64,000 nt of DNA from Actinostola sp. cb2023. Lineage: Eukaryota; Cnidaria; Anthozoa; Actiniaria; Actinostolidae. Below the pieces are notes generated by a model. That model worked only from the letters and a program-made list of their open reading frames with translations. It made no database searches and had not been told where the DNA came from. Positions within the stretch are counted from its first letter, which is position 1. Every line of letters begins with the position of its first letter. The stretch spans positions 1-64,000 of the forward strand of contig JAUJYZ010001000.1 in NCBI GenBank assembly GCA_033675265.1. The letters run 5' to 3'. The position numbers and the translations under genes were made by a program. This document shows positions 22,101-39,100 of the stretch, piece by piece.

Positions 22101-24034
22101 TTAGATTTCGTCACATAGCGTTGTCGAGTTCGATCACTGGCCTCCTCCCAACGTTTCTTGGACACACCCACTTCAGGCACACCACAGCTTTGCAAGAAAG
22201 CATTTAGGTGCTTTCTCTGAAAAGAGCTTGCACTTTCCTGTTCATTTCCTTCGCTTGGTGTAGAGCCGGTATTGCTGTTGTCATCGGCCGGGATATACTG
22301 GCTGGAGTCCTGTTCAAGACACATGCTCGTCATGCTTTTACATAGTGCCGAGATATCGTCACTGTCACCATCTTGACTGTCGTTCCTCAAACCGTCATCG
22401 ATGCTGCGGTTCATTAACCCTTCACATACCTGCGCCATGCCTTCACTGTCATCAACCTTACAAACAAGTGACAAAAATGTTTTTCAATAACATGCAATTA
22501 TAATACTGGATAACCACCCAGCGCACTTTATGCGAGCCTATCTGTTTTCTATAGAAAATGTCAGTTGCGACAAATGATTTTCTCTGGGATTCATATAAAC
22601 AACAAAATGAAAAGTTCTTACCACTGAAGGATAAATTTCCTGAGTGCGTTCTGTGACCACAGGTGTTGGCTCGGGTTCGCTATCCTTCTCTAGCCTTTTT
22701 CTGCACTGAGTACAGATAGCTACAAAAAAGCAAACGCACGGCTTAGAGGACGTGTTTAGTTTTGAAACTTCTACTATGGCAAGATTACTCAGTTTACACT
22801 TGTTCAGTTTTAAACCACACATTTTTAGGCTTGATTCATGAATGAAGATCAATCAATCAGATCGAGTTTGTTTTCGCTAAGAGCTCCGCCATTCCACTCT
22901 TTGTGTTGATCTTGGTCCACGATGACACAGGTAACCCAACAAGTTGGAATTTCCATTTCATTGTGCTGAAAAAGGCACTCTAGCAAAATATTCACCAGAA
23001 TCTGATCATTACTATGCTGTTTTTTAGTTTCTAGTGAAAATATTCTATTCAACGAAAAGTTGAAGTTTTCGCGCAAAATTCATTTTCACTTAGTTCACTG
23101 CAGCTTGGGTTACCTGTGATTTAGGCGGGAAATGACGTGTGCGCGGGAAGTACCTCAAAAATCTAATACGGACAGTTGTTTTGCCGCGATGTATTTCAGA
23201 TTATTAGTAGAACCAGCTTGCCTGTGCAGGCGGAAGGAAATGTGATATATATGATGTTTATCATTTGAAAAGTGAGCGCAGCAAACGAGTGAGATATGGA
23301 GTTTGCACACTCGAAGATAAATTTAATATCTCCGCACGCCATGCATGTATTGCTATGCTTATTATATCAACATTACACTCGGATCCAGCAGTACAGTTGT
23401 TTGAAATCAGCGATAGCAACACATGTGAAAAATAGTAACATTCTATAATAAATATTTATATCAGTTGCTTCTGCGCCGGCTCTACCCATAACGATACATT
23501 TGCTCTGCGCTTTGTTACTTACGTTGTCCAATCTGAACTAGGATCTTGGTTAACTTGAGGAGTTTTCTAGACATGGCTACAGTTACACCACGCTCTCCTC
23601 TTGCGCTCTTCTTGTGCAATATCCATTCACTTGGGCAACAACAGTTGACACGACAGCTTCGCCATCTGATTCCATATTCTCCGCGATGCCATGGGCATAT
23701 ACTCAACTGTGAATACCCTTCCTCTGACTCAAATAATCCTTTTTAAGAGACATTAACAGATATTGATGGGTAACTCAAACGATAAGTGCATATTATGTGC
23801 TGATGGAATACTAATTATTTGCAATGTGATGACTGAAATCAATGAATTACCTGCACGTGCCAGTAAAAGTTGTGTCTCTGACTTCAAGGAAGAATCTCGT
23901 ATACCATAAGAGCCTAAATGGCCAGTGATGTTCTTGTTACACTCTCCAATTGTGATACATTGAACAATGCGAGGGTTGTCTGCACTCGGTCCACAAGTTC
24001 CAGGAACATACTTTGAGTAACCGCACAACGCCAT
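19158..24034 (-). CDS. Six-exon transposase-like gene of the TTAA element
   Basis: Exons, in transcript order: 24034-23851, 23723-23523, 22719-22622, 22456-21335, 21167-20177, 20068-19158. All introns are GT/AG. The lengths sum to 3,507 nt, giving 1,168 residues plus stop with every phase consistent. Features: Cys-rich N-terminus with CPWHRGEYGIRWRSC and NCCCP (residues about 71-95); CTQC (about 131-134); linker of about 370 residues; a Cys/His cluster, HCC...CTTCQHEHDQVCSHC (about 547-576); an RNase H-like core with candidate acidic residues in QDWAMKF (D649), RSDNAGCYH (D732) and VDFSDPQGGKGSCD (about 761-773); a Ser/Asp-rich linker; a C2HC finger, CPNEGC-x12-H-x5-C (about 923); and a C-terminal region with GQQTGHKLDPANVARDMR. 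I infer it cuts and joins element DNA. Family assignment is uncertain, but I am confident these exons form one gene. Confidence 0.8.
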
Positions 24035-24229
24035 GCCGTAATGCTACCCAGGCTGTACAGACAGCGAATACTCTGAAGAATACTTCACAGATAGTAGCTT
24101 TCCGTCTTCAGGTGAAGTTACGAAAAGCAAATCAACACTCATAAGTGAACACTACTCAGAAATAGTAGTAATAGTACAACTTAGAAACTGAACAGACGCC
24201 GCATTCGCTTTTCGACTAAATACCACATC

Positions 24230-25199
24230 AACCGGGTAGCCTGTGGTAATCCCGGTTATCACTTGTGACAGTTGTGTGTTTGTGTTTTTACTGTTGTGGC
24301 ACGTGGAGATGAATGTTTTACGCTTTAGAAGGCATTTAATGGTTGTTTTTTTCATTTAGGAAGAGGTAGGTCTATTATATAGCTTAATCTGATCTATAAC
24401 TGCGAGTTTATTGCCGTTCTAAGGTAGATTTCATTCCAGTTTGTGTCTCGCTTCAACTGTCAAATACACAACAAAGTCGCTAAAATTCCCGAAAAAGTTG
24501 ATTTATGAGCACGAATCTTCAGTATTAATAGTTATAATGAGATCTAATTTGGCTTTGGATGTGATCTTACACGAATTTCCACAAATAAGCGCTAGAGAAA
24601 TTAAAATACCAGCCGTCAGTGTGAATTGTCGCTTACTCGCCAGTCATGTCAGGGGTCAATTTTACAGTCGAAATCTGGATTTTTGCAACTTTCCCAGCGC
24701 TCACGTTTTTATTTACCCCAAAATGTTATTTCAGATTTTGGAAGTAAAATCATTGCTCTTTCCAGGCAAATTATCCATTTTAACCACATTCATATACCAG
24801 GACGGTTTTTTAGCCGTTGAAAGTGTGATGTCAAAACTTGTTGTTTACAGTATCAAATGTCAAAATACTCTCAGATATTATGTTTTTAATTAAATCACGA
24901 TCTGATAACAGTTATCCACAGGGGATATGATGCGTAAAGTCTTTACAGTATTCGTTGTTTGCTTGATGGTTTAGTTTGCTCGCGCAGAGCCTCTAAGTTG
25001 GTCCTATTTTCAGGTCCGATTTTTGTGCTCGACGAGGGTCGGAGGCAAAAAGTCCGATAAGTGCAAAAATATTTCCCCGATCAAAGTCAAATTTATTTTT
25101 CCATGATCAGCACCCCAGGGGCTCTCATCTTGCAAAGTTTGAGGGAAATGGATTTTTCTTCTCTGTCACGAACCCTTTGATATTTACGCGGAGTCGCTC
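24230..25199 (-). repeat. Right long terminal inverted repeat
   Basis: Inverse copy of 17774-18743. It carries the mirrored 150-residue open frame (24441-24893, plus), identical to the left copy except for about one residue (SQVRG against SHVRG). Its inner edge lies about 195 bp upstream of the transposase ATG, so it probably holds the promoter. The remaining 24035-24229 is the presumptive 5' UTR. Confidence 0.9.
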
Positions 25200-25737
25200 T
25201 TAAGTGCCCTGGGTGTAACTTTGTAACAAAATGCAAGTTGTATACCATATTCTGTAATCTGAGATTGACTTACCATACCATATTTCTTGGGGAGGGGAGG
25301 GGGACGCTTAATCGAGGGAGGGCGCTTAATCGAGGGTGGGTGCTTAATCGAAGAAATACCGTAAACATCCCCCTTAAATAAAGGTTATTACATAATAAGC
25401 GAGGAACTTGACATTGAGATCTGAAATATAGTTTCTGAAATACTGCTTTCTTGTCTTTACGGCGATGTACGTACGGTACATTAACTTTTGTTTGAGTCAT
25501 ACCTTAATTTCAGCGATTATCTGACATACCATTGTGTTACATTTCATATTGGCCTCATTTCTCCATACTAAGTTGATAAATAAATATTAATAAAGTTTAC
25601 GAAATACGGTAAGAGAATCTTGAGTGTTTGGTTTAGGAAATTAAATAAGTGCCCCTCTATTAAGCGCCCATCTTCTATTAAGCACCCCCCTAAGACCTCC
25701 GAAATTTAATAAGCACCTGGTAATAGAAGAGCTACGG

Positions 25738-26089
25738 TACAGCTGAACCTCTCTCAAGTGATCATCCTTGTTGTCACAGAAGGTGATCGCTTACAAGAGG
25801 TAATGATTGCAGTATTTGACTTAGATACAGCTGAACCTCTCAAGTGATCATCCTTGTTGTCACAGAAGGTGATCGCTTACAAGAGGTAATGATTGCAGTA
25901 TTTGACTTAGATACAGCTGAACCTCTCTCAAGTGATCATCCTTGTTGTCACAGAAGGTGATCGCTTACAAGAGGTAATGATTGCAGTATTTGACTTAGAT
26001 ACAGCTGAACCTCTCTCAAGTGATCGTCCTTGTTGTCACAGAAGGTGATCGCTTACAAGAGCTATTGATTGCAGTGTTTGACTTAGATA
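25738..26089 (+). repeat. 88-bp satellite, block 2
   Basis: Four units of the 88-bp satellite between the two copies of the TA-flanked element. The second unit lacks one CT dinucleotide. Confidence 0.85.
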
Positions 26090-26771
26090 CCATGAATCTT
26101 CTATTAAGCGCCCCCCTCAATTGAGCGCCTCCCCTCTATTAAACGCCCCCGTTGGAGCCATTTTGTACTAAGCGCCCCTCTCTAATAAGCGCCCCCTCTA
26201 ATAAGCGCCCCCCTCCAATACTGTATTTCCTCAATTAAGTGCCCTGGGTGTAACTTTGTAACAAAATGCAAGTTGTATACCATATTCTGTAATCTGAGAT
26301 TGACTTACCATACCATATTTCTTGGGGAGGGGAGGGGGACGCTTAATCGAGGGAGGGCGCTTAATCGAGGGTGGGTGCTTAATCGAAGAAATACCGTAAA
26401 CATCCCCCTTAAATAAAGGTTATTACATAATAAGCGAGGAACTTGACATTGAGATCTGAAATATAGTTTCTGAAATACTGCTTTCTTGTCTTTACGGCGA
26501 TGTACGTACGGTACATTAACTTTTGTTTGAGTCATACCTTAATTTCAGCGATTATCTGACATACCATTGTGTTACATTTCATATTGGCTTCATTTCTCCA
26601 TACTAAGTTGATAAATAAATATTAATAAGTTTACGAAATACGGTAAGAGAATCTTGAGTGTTTGGTTTAGGAAATTAAATAAGTGCCCCTCTATTAAGCG
26701 CCCATCTTCTATTAAGCACCCCCCTAAGACCTCCGAAATTTAATAAGCACCTGGTAATAGAAGAGCTACGG
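26090..26771. mobile_element. TA-flanked ~680-bp element, copy 2 (intact, empty site)
   Basis: An intact 682-bp copy, flanked by TA at 26088-26089 and 26772-26773. Ends are CCATGAATCTTCTATTA and TAATAGAAGAGCTACGG. It is almost identical to copy 1, including a mirrored 76-residue chance ORF. It preserves the unoccupied TTAA (about 26234-26237) into which the 7.4-kb transposon inserted in copy 1. Because satellite unit plus element recur together, the pair was duplicated as one higher-order unit of about 1.03 kb. Confidence 0.8.
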
Positions 26772-27650
26772 TACAGCTGAACCTCTCTCAAGTGATCATC
26801 CTTGTTGTCACAGAAGGTGATCGCTTACAAGAGGTAATGATTGCAGTATTTGACTTAGATACAGCTGAACCTCTCTCAAGTGATCATCCTTGTTGTCACA
26901 GAAGGTGATCGCTTACAAGAGGTAATGATTGCAGTATTTGACTTAGATACAGCTGAACCTCTCTCAAGTGATCGTCCTTGTTGTCACAGAAGGTGATCGC
27001 TTACAAGAGGTAATGATTGCAGTATTTGACTTAGATACAGCTGAACCTCTCTCAAGTGATCATCCTTGTTGTCACAGAAGGTGATCGCTTACAAGAGGTA
27101 ATGATTGCAGTATTTGACTTAGATACAGCTGAACCTCTCTCAAGTGATCATCCTTGTTGTCACAGAAGGTGATCGCTTTACAAGAGGTAATGATTGCAGT
27201 ATTTGACTTAGATACAGCTGAACCTCTCTCAAGTGATCGTCCTTGTTGTCACAGAAGGTGATCGCTTACAAGAGGTAATGATTGCAGTATTTGACTTAGA
27301 TACAGCTGAACCTCTCTCAAGTGATCATCCTTGTTGTCACAGAAGGTGATCGCTTACAAGAGGTAATGATTGCAGTATTTGACTTAGATACAGCTGAACC
27401 TCTCTCAAGTGATCGTCCTTGTTGTCACAGAAGGTGATCGCTTACAAGAGGTAATGATTGCAGTGTTTGACTTAGATAGAGTTGAACCTCTCAAGTGATC
27501 GTCCTTGTTGTCACAGAAGGTGATCGCTTACAAGAGGTAATGAAGTCCTGCAGTGTTTGACTTAGATACAGTTGAACCTCTCTCAAGTGATCATCCTTGT
27601 TGTCACAGAAGGCTTACAAGAGGTAATGATTGCAGTGTTTGACTTAGATA
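26772..27650 (+). repeat. 88-bp satellite, block 3
   Basis: About ten 88-bp units. Diagnostic ATCATCC/ATCGTCC variants alternate irregularly, and the last units degenerate (27470-27650). The array stops about 60 bp before the CAPS2-like stop codon. Confidence 0.85.
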
Positions 27651-27711
27651 GAGTTAATATACAAGGTGTAGTTACTCTTGATAGTTTGTTTTAAGATATG
27701 TACATACTGCA

Positions 27712-32922
<5,211 letters not shown>

Positions 32923-33159
32923 CTATACATGTAGATGACCAATAAAACCCTATGTTGTTGTTCTTATTCAGCAAGATACACTTGGAGACAGTGTGGGGCT
33001 GGACACAATAGACAAGGGAAAGGAAGAGAAAAGAAAATACGAGAAGAAAAGAGAAGGGAAGAGAGGAGAAGATGAGGGAAGAGAAGAAACTGGAATGGAA
33101 TGGAATGCAAGGGGAGAGAGAAGGGAATAAAAAGGAAGGGAAGAGAAAAATGAGAAGAC

Positions 33160-35640
33160 AAGGAAAGAGAAATGAACGGCAGACAAGGGAAGAGAAATAA
33201 ACAGAACAGAAGAAAAGGGAAGAGAAATGAACGGAAGACAAGGGAAGAGAAATGAACGGAAGACAAGGGAAGAGAAATGAACGGAAGACAAGGGAAGAGA
33301 AATGAACGGAAGACAAGGGAAGAGAAATGAACGGAAGACAAGGGAAGAGAAATGAACGGAAGACAAGGGCAGAGGAATGAACGGAAGACAAGGGAAGAGA
33401 AATGAATGGAAGACAAGGGCAGAGAAATGAACAGAAGACAAGGGAAGAGAAATGAACAGAAGAAAAGGGCAGAGAAATGAACGGAAGACAAGGGAAGAGA
33501 AATGAACGGAAGACAAGGGAAGAGAAATGAACGGAAGACAAGGGAAGAGAAATGAACGGAAGACAAGGGAAGAGAAATGAACGGAAGACAAGGGCAGAGG
33601 AATGAACGGAAGACAAGGGAAGAGAAATGAATGGAAGACAAGAGCAGAGAAATGAACAGAAGACAAGGGAAGAGAAATGAACGGAAGAAAAGGGAAGAGA
33701 AATGAACGGAAGACAAGGGAAGAGAAATGAACGGAAGACAAGGGAAGAGAAATGAACGGAAGACAAGGGAAGAGAAATGAACGGAAGACAAGGGAAGAGG
33801 AATGAACGGATGACAAATGAAGAGAGATGAACGGAAGACAAGGGAAGAGAAATGAACGGAAGACAAGGGAAGAGAAATGAACGGAATACAAGGGAAGACG
33901 AATGAACGCAAGGGAAGAGAAATGAATGGAAGAAAAGAGAAATGAATGGAAGACAAGGGAAGAGAAATGAACGGACGACAAGGGAAGAGAAATGAACGGA
34001 AGACAAGGGAAGAGAAATGAACGGAAGACAAGGGAAGAGACATGAACGGAAGACAAGGGAAGAGAAATGAACGGAAGACAAGGGCAGAGGAATGAACGGA
34101 AGACAAGGGAAGAGAGAATGAATGGAAGACAAGGGCAGAGAAATGAACAGAAGACAAGGGAAGAGAAATGAACAGAAGAAAAGGGCAGAGAAATGAACGG
34201 AAGACAAGGGAAGAGAAATGAACGGAAGACAAGGGAAGAGAAATGAACGGAAGACAAGGGAAGAGAAATGAACGGAAGACAAGGGAAGAGAAATGAACGG
34301 AAGACAAGGGAAGAGAAATGAACGGAAGACAAGGGCAGAGGAATGAACGGAAGACAAGGGAAGAGAAATGAATGGAAGACAAGGGCAGAGAAATGAACAG
34401 AAGACAAGAGAAGAGAAATGAACAGAAGAAAAGGGCAGAGAAATGAACGGAAGACAAGGGAAGAGAAATGAACGGAAGACAAGGGAAGAGAAATGAACGG
34501 AAGACAAGGGAAGAGAAATGAACGGAATACAAGGGAAGAGAAATGAACGGAAGACAAGGGCAGAGGAATGAACGGAAGACAAGGGAAGAGAAATGAATGG
34601 AAGACAAGGGCAGAGAAATGAACAGAAGACAAGGGAAGAGAAATGAACGGAAGAAAAGGGAAGAGAAATGAACGGAAGACAAGGGAAGAGAAATGAACGG
34701 AAGACAAGGGAAGAGAAATGAACGGAAGACAAGGGAAGAGAAATGAACGGAAGACAAGGGAAGAGGAATGAACGGAAGACAAATGAAGAGAGATGAACGG
34801 AAGACAAGGGAAGAGAAATGAACGGAAGACAAGGGAAGAGAAATGAACGGAATACAAGGGAAGACGAATGAACGCAAGGGAAGAGAAATGAATGGAAGAA
34901 AAGAGAAATGAACGGAAGACAAGGGAAGAGAAATGAACGGAAGACAAGGGAAGAGAAATGAACGGAAGACAAGGGAAGAGAAATGAACGGAAGACAAGTG
35001 AAGAGAAATGAACGGAAGACAAGGGAAGAGAAATGAACGGAAGACAAGGGCAGAGGAATGAACGGAAGACAAGGGAAGAGAAATGAATGGAAGACAAGGG
35101 CAGAGAAATGAACAGAAGACAAGGGAAGAGAAATGAACAGAAGAAAAGGGCAGAGAAATGAACGGAAGACAAGGGAAGAGAAATGAACGGAAGACAAGGG
35201 AAGAGAAATGAACGGAAGACAAGGGAAGAGAAATGAACGGAAGACAAGGGAAGAGAAATGGACGGAAGACAAGGGCAGAGGAATGAACGGAAGACAAGGA
35301 AAGAGAAATGAATGGAAGACAAGGGCAGAGAAATGAACAGAAGACAAGGGAAGAGAAATGAAAGGGAAGAGAAATGAAAGAAGACAAGGGAAGAGAAATG
35401 AACGGAAGACAAGGGAAGAAATGAACGGAAGACAAGGGAAGAGAAATGAACGGAAGACAAGGGAAGAGAAATGAACGGAAGATAAAGAAAGAGAATGAAC
35501 GGAAGATAAGGAAAGAGAAATGAATGGAAGAGAAGAGAAGAGAAATGGATAGAAGAAAAGAGAAATGAATGGAAGAAAAGAGAAATGAATGGAAGACAAG
35601 GGAAGAGAAATGAACGGAAGACAAGGGAAGAGATATGAAC
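33160..35640 (+). repeat. 25-bp purine-rich satellite with ~966-bp higher-order repeat
   Basis: Roughly 95 copies of a 25-bp unit of the type GAACGGAAGACAAGG-GAAGAGAAAT. Variants (GGGCAGAGG, GAACAGAAGAAAAGG, AAATGAAGAGAGATG) recur in a fixed order; for example the AAATGAAGAGAGATG variant appears near 33815 and again near 34780, about 966 bp apart, giving a higher-order unit. It begins about 240 bp upstream of CAPS2 exon 8, in the giant intron. Confidence 0.9.
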
Positions 35641-36157
35641 GGAAGACAAGGGAAGAGAAATGAACGGAAGAGAAATGAATGGAAGAGAAGAGAAATGAAT
35701 GGAAGAGAAGTGAAGAGAAGAGAAGAGAAGGGAAGAGAAATGAATGGAAGAGAAGAGAAGGGAAATGAACGGAAGAGAAGAGAAATGAACGGAAGAGAAG
35801 AGAAGGGAAGAGAAATGAATGGAATAGAAGAGAAGGGAAGATAAAAAAGAGAAGGGATGAAAAGAGAAGACAATGGGATAGAATAGAAGAGAATGGAAAG
35901 GAAGGAAAGAGAATAGAAGATAATGGAATGGAATAGATGGGAATGGAAGGGAAGAAATGAGAATAGGATTAAAAAAAAAGAGTGGACAGGAAAGAAGGCG
36001 AATAGAAGGGAATGGAAGGAAGGAGAAGGAAAGAGAATGTAAGGAAAGAGAAAATAAGAATGGAAGAGGATATAAGGGAATGGAAGGAAAGAAAGAAGAA
36101 AAGAGAAGACAATTGTATAGAAGAGAAGAGAAAGGAAGGAAAGAGAAATGAAGAGAA
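35641..36157 (+). repeat. Degenerate GGAAGAGAAAT purine tract
   Basis: Transitional sequence between the 25-bp and 69-bp arrays, almost pure A/G with no fixed period. Probably decayed array or the ancestral simple sequence of both satellites. Confidence 0.7.
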
Positions 36158-39100
36158 TGAAATGGAAGGGTAGATAAGGGAAGAAAGAGAATGGAAGGGA
36201 AGGGAAGAGTATAGAAGAGAAGAGAATGTAATGGAAGGGTAGATAAGGGAAGAAAGAGAATGGAAGGGAAGGGAAGAGTATAGAAGAGAAGAGAATGTAA
36301 TGGAAGGGTAGATAAGGGAAGAAAGAGAATGGAAGGGAAGGGAAGAGTATAGAAGAGAAGAGAATGTAATGGAAGGGTAGATAAGGGAAGAAAGAGAATG
36401 GAAGGGAAGGGAAGAGTATAGAAGAGAAGAGAATGTAATGGAAGGGTAGATAAGGGAAGAAAGAGAATGGAAGGGAAGGGAAGAGTATAGAAGAGAAGAG
36501 AATGTAATGGAAGGGAAGATAAGGGAAGAAAGAGAATGGAAGGGAAGGGAAGAGTATAGAAGAGAAGAGAATGTAATGGAAGGGTAGATAAGGGAAGAAA
36601 GACAATGGAAGGGAAGGGAAGAGTATAGAAGAGAAGAGAATGTAATGGAAGGGAAGATAAGGGAAGAAAGAGAATGGAAGGGAAGGGAAGAGTATAGAAG
36701 AGAAGAGAATGTAATGGAAGGGTAGATAAGGGAAGAAAGAGAATGGAAGGGAAGGGAAGAGTATAGAAGTGAAGAGAATGTAATGGAAGGGTAGATAAGG
36801 GAAGAAAGAGAATGGAAGGGAAGGGAAGAGTATAGAAGAGAAGAGAATGTAATGGAAGGGTAGATAAGGGAAGAAAGAGAATGGAAGAAAAGGGAAGAGT
36901 ATAGAAGAGAAGAGAATGTAATGGAAGGGTAGATAAGGGAAGAAAGAGAATGGAAGGGAAGGGAAGAGTATAGAAGAGAAGAGAATGTAATGGAAGGGTA
37001 GATAAGGGAAGAAAGAGAATGGAAGGGAAGGGAAGAGTATAGAAGAGAAGAGAATGTAATGGAAGGGTAGATAAGGGAAGAAAGAGAATGGAAGGGAAGG
37101 GAAGAGTATAGAAGAGAAGAGAATGTAATGGAAGGGTAGATAAGGGAAGAAAGACAATGGAAGGGAAGGGAAGAGTATAGAAGAGAAGAGAATGTAATGG
37201 AAGGGTAGATAAGGGAAGAAAGAGAATGGAAGGGAAGGGAAGAGTATAGAAGAGAAGAGAATGTAATGGAAGGGTAGATAAGGGAAGAAAGAGAATGGAA
37301 GGGAAGGGAAGAGTATAGAAGAGAAGAGAATGTAATGGAAGGGTAGATAAGGGAAGAAAGAGAATGGAAGGGAAGGGAAGAGTATAGAAGAGAAGAGAAT
37401 GTAATGGAAGGGAAGATAAGGGAAGAAAGAGAATGGAAGGGAAGGGAAGAGTATAGAAGAGAAGAGAATGTAATGGAAGGGTAGATAAGGGAAGAAAGAG
37501 AATGGAAGGGAAGGGAAGAGTATAGAAGAGAAGAGAATGTAATGGAAGGGTAGATAAGGGAAGAAAGAGAATGGAAGGGAAGGGAAGAGTATAGAAGAGA
37601 AGAGAATGTAATGGAAGGGTAGATAAGGGAAGAAAGAGAATGGAAGGGAAGGGAAGAGTATAGAAGAGAAGAGAATGTAATGGAAGGGTAGAGATAAGGG
37701 AAGAAAGAGAATGGAAGGGAAGGGAAGAGTATAGAAGAGAAGAGAATGTAATGGAAGGGTAGATAAGGGAAGAAAGAGAATGGAAGGGAAGGGAAGAGTA
37801 TAGAAGAGAAGAGAATGTAATGGAAGGGTAGATAAGGGAAGAAAGACAATGGAAGGGAAGGGAAGAGTATAGAAGAGAAGAGAATGTAATGGAAGGGTAG
37901 ATAAGGGAAGAAAGAGAATGGAAGGGAAGGGAAGAGTATAGAAGAGAAGAGAATGTAATGGAAGGGTAGATAAGGGAAGAAAGAGAATGGAAGGGAAGGG
38001 AAGAGTATAGAAGAGAAGAGAATGTAATGGAAGGGTAGATAAGGGAAGAAAGAGAATGGAAGGGAAGGGAAGAGTATAGAAGAGAAGAGAATGTAATGGA
38101 AGGGTAGATAAGGGAAGAAAGAGAATGGAAGGGAAGGGAAGAGTATAGAAGAGAAGAGAATGTAATGGAAGGGTAGATAAGGGAAGAAAGAGAATGGAAG
38201 GGAAGGAAGGTAAGAAGAGAAGAGAATGTAATGGAAGGGAAGAGTATAAGAAGAAAGAGAATGTAATGGAAGGGTAGATAAGGGAAGAAAGATGGAAGGG
38301 AAGAGAAGGGAAGGGAAGAGTATAGAAGAGAAGAGAATGTAATGGAAGGGTAGATAAGGGAGAAGAAAGAGAATGGAAGGGAAGGGAAGAGTATAGAAGA
38401 GAAGAGAATGTAATGGAAGGGTAGATAAGGGAAGAAAGAGAATGGAAGGGAAGGGAAGAGTATAGAAGAGAAGAGAATGTAATGGAAGGGTAGATAAGGG
38501 AAGAAAGAGAATGGAAGGGAAGGGAAGAGTATAGAAGAGAAGAGAATGTAATGGAAGGGTAGATAAGGGAAGAAAGAGAATGGAAGGGAAGGGAAGAGTA
38601 TAGAAGAGAAGAGAATGTAATGGAAGGGTAGATAAGGGAAGAAAGAGAATGGAAGGGAAGGGAAGAGTATAGAAGAGAAGAGAATGTAATGGAAGGGTAG
38701 ATAAGGGAAGAAAGAGAATGGAAGGGAAGGGAAGAGTATAGAAGAGAAGAGAATGTAATGGAAGGGTAGATAAGGGAAGAAAGAGAATGGAAGGGAAGGG
38801 AAGAGTATAGAAGAGAAGAGAATGTAATGGAAGGGTAGATAAGGGAAGAAAGAGAATGGAAGGGAAGGGAAGAGTATAGAAGAGAAGAGAATGTAATGGA
38901 AGGGTAGATAAGGGAAGAAAGAGAATGGAAGGGAAGGGAAGAGTATAGAAGAGAAGAGAATGTAATGGAAGGGTAGATAAGGGAAGAAAGAGAATGGAAG
39001 GGAAGGGAAGAGTATAGAAGAGAAGAGAATGTAATGGAAGGGTAGATAAGGGAAGAAAGAGAATGGAAGGGAAGGGAAGAGTATAGAAGAGAAGAGAATG

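Larger units (their letters stand above)
17774..25199 (-). mobile_element. 7.4-kb autonomous-looking TTAA transposon with long TIRs
   Basis: A 7,426-bp element with ends GAGCGACTCCGCG...CGCGGAGTCGCTC. TTAA lies immediately outside at 17770-17773 and 25200-25203. The uninterrupted sister sequence at about 26213-26250 reads TCCTCAATTAAGTGCCCTGG, which is exactly the two flanks joined with one TTAA, so it is a preserved empty site. The TIRs are ~970 bp and nearly identical, which argues for recent insertion. It carries one intact six-exon gene (19158-24034, minus). Known TTAA-duplicating superfamilies are piggyBac and Kolobok. The ends are not CCY-type as in most piggyBac, so Kolobok or a separate lineage fits better; this is inference. 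Confidence 0.9.
17625..25737. mobile_element. TA-flanked ~680-bp element, copy 1 (interrupted)
   Basis: The left end CCATGAATCTTCTATTA and right end TAATAGAAGAGCTACGG are imperfect inverted repeats, and TA from the satellite word GACTTAGATACAG flanks both sides. The interior is rich in TTAAGCGCCCC-type words at both ends. The 7.4-kb TTAA transposon splits this copy (17625-17773 plus 25200-25737). The intact sister copy is 26090-26771. Confidence 0.75.

Noticed and set aside
17774..25199. piggyBac identity for the TTAA transposon
   Set aside because: TTAA fits, but the ends begin GAG and the protein's motifs (SDNAGCYH, GKGSCD) and long TIRs do not resemble the piggyBac pattern I know. Left unclassified.
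17157..27650. CRISPR array
   Set aside because: The 88-bp units are contiguous satellite copies without unique spacers, and the genome is eukaryotic.
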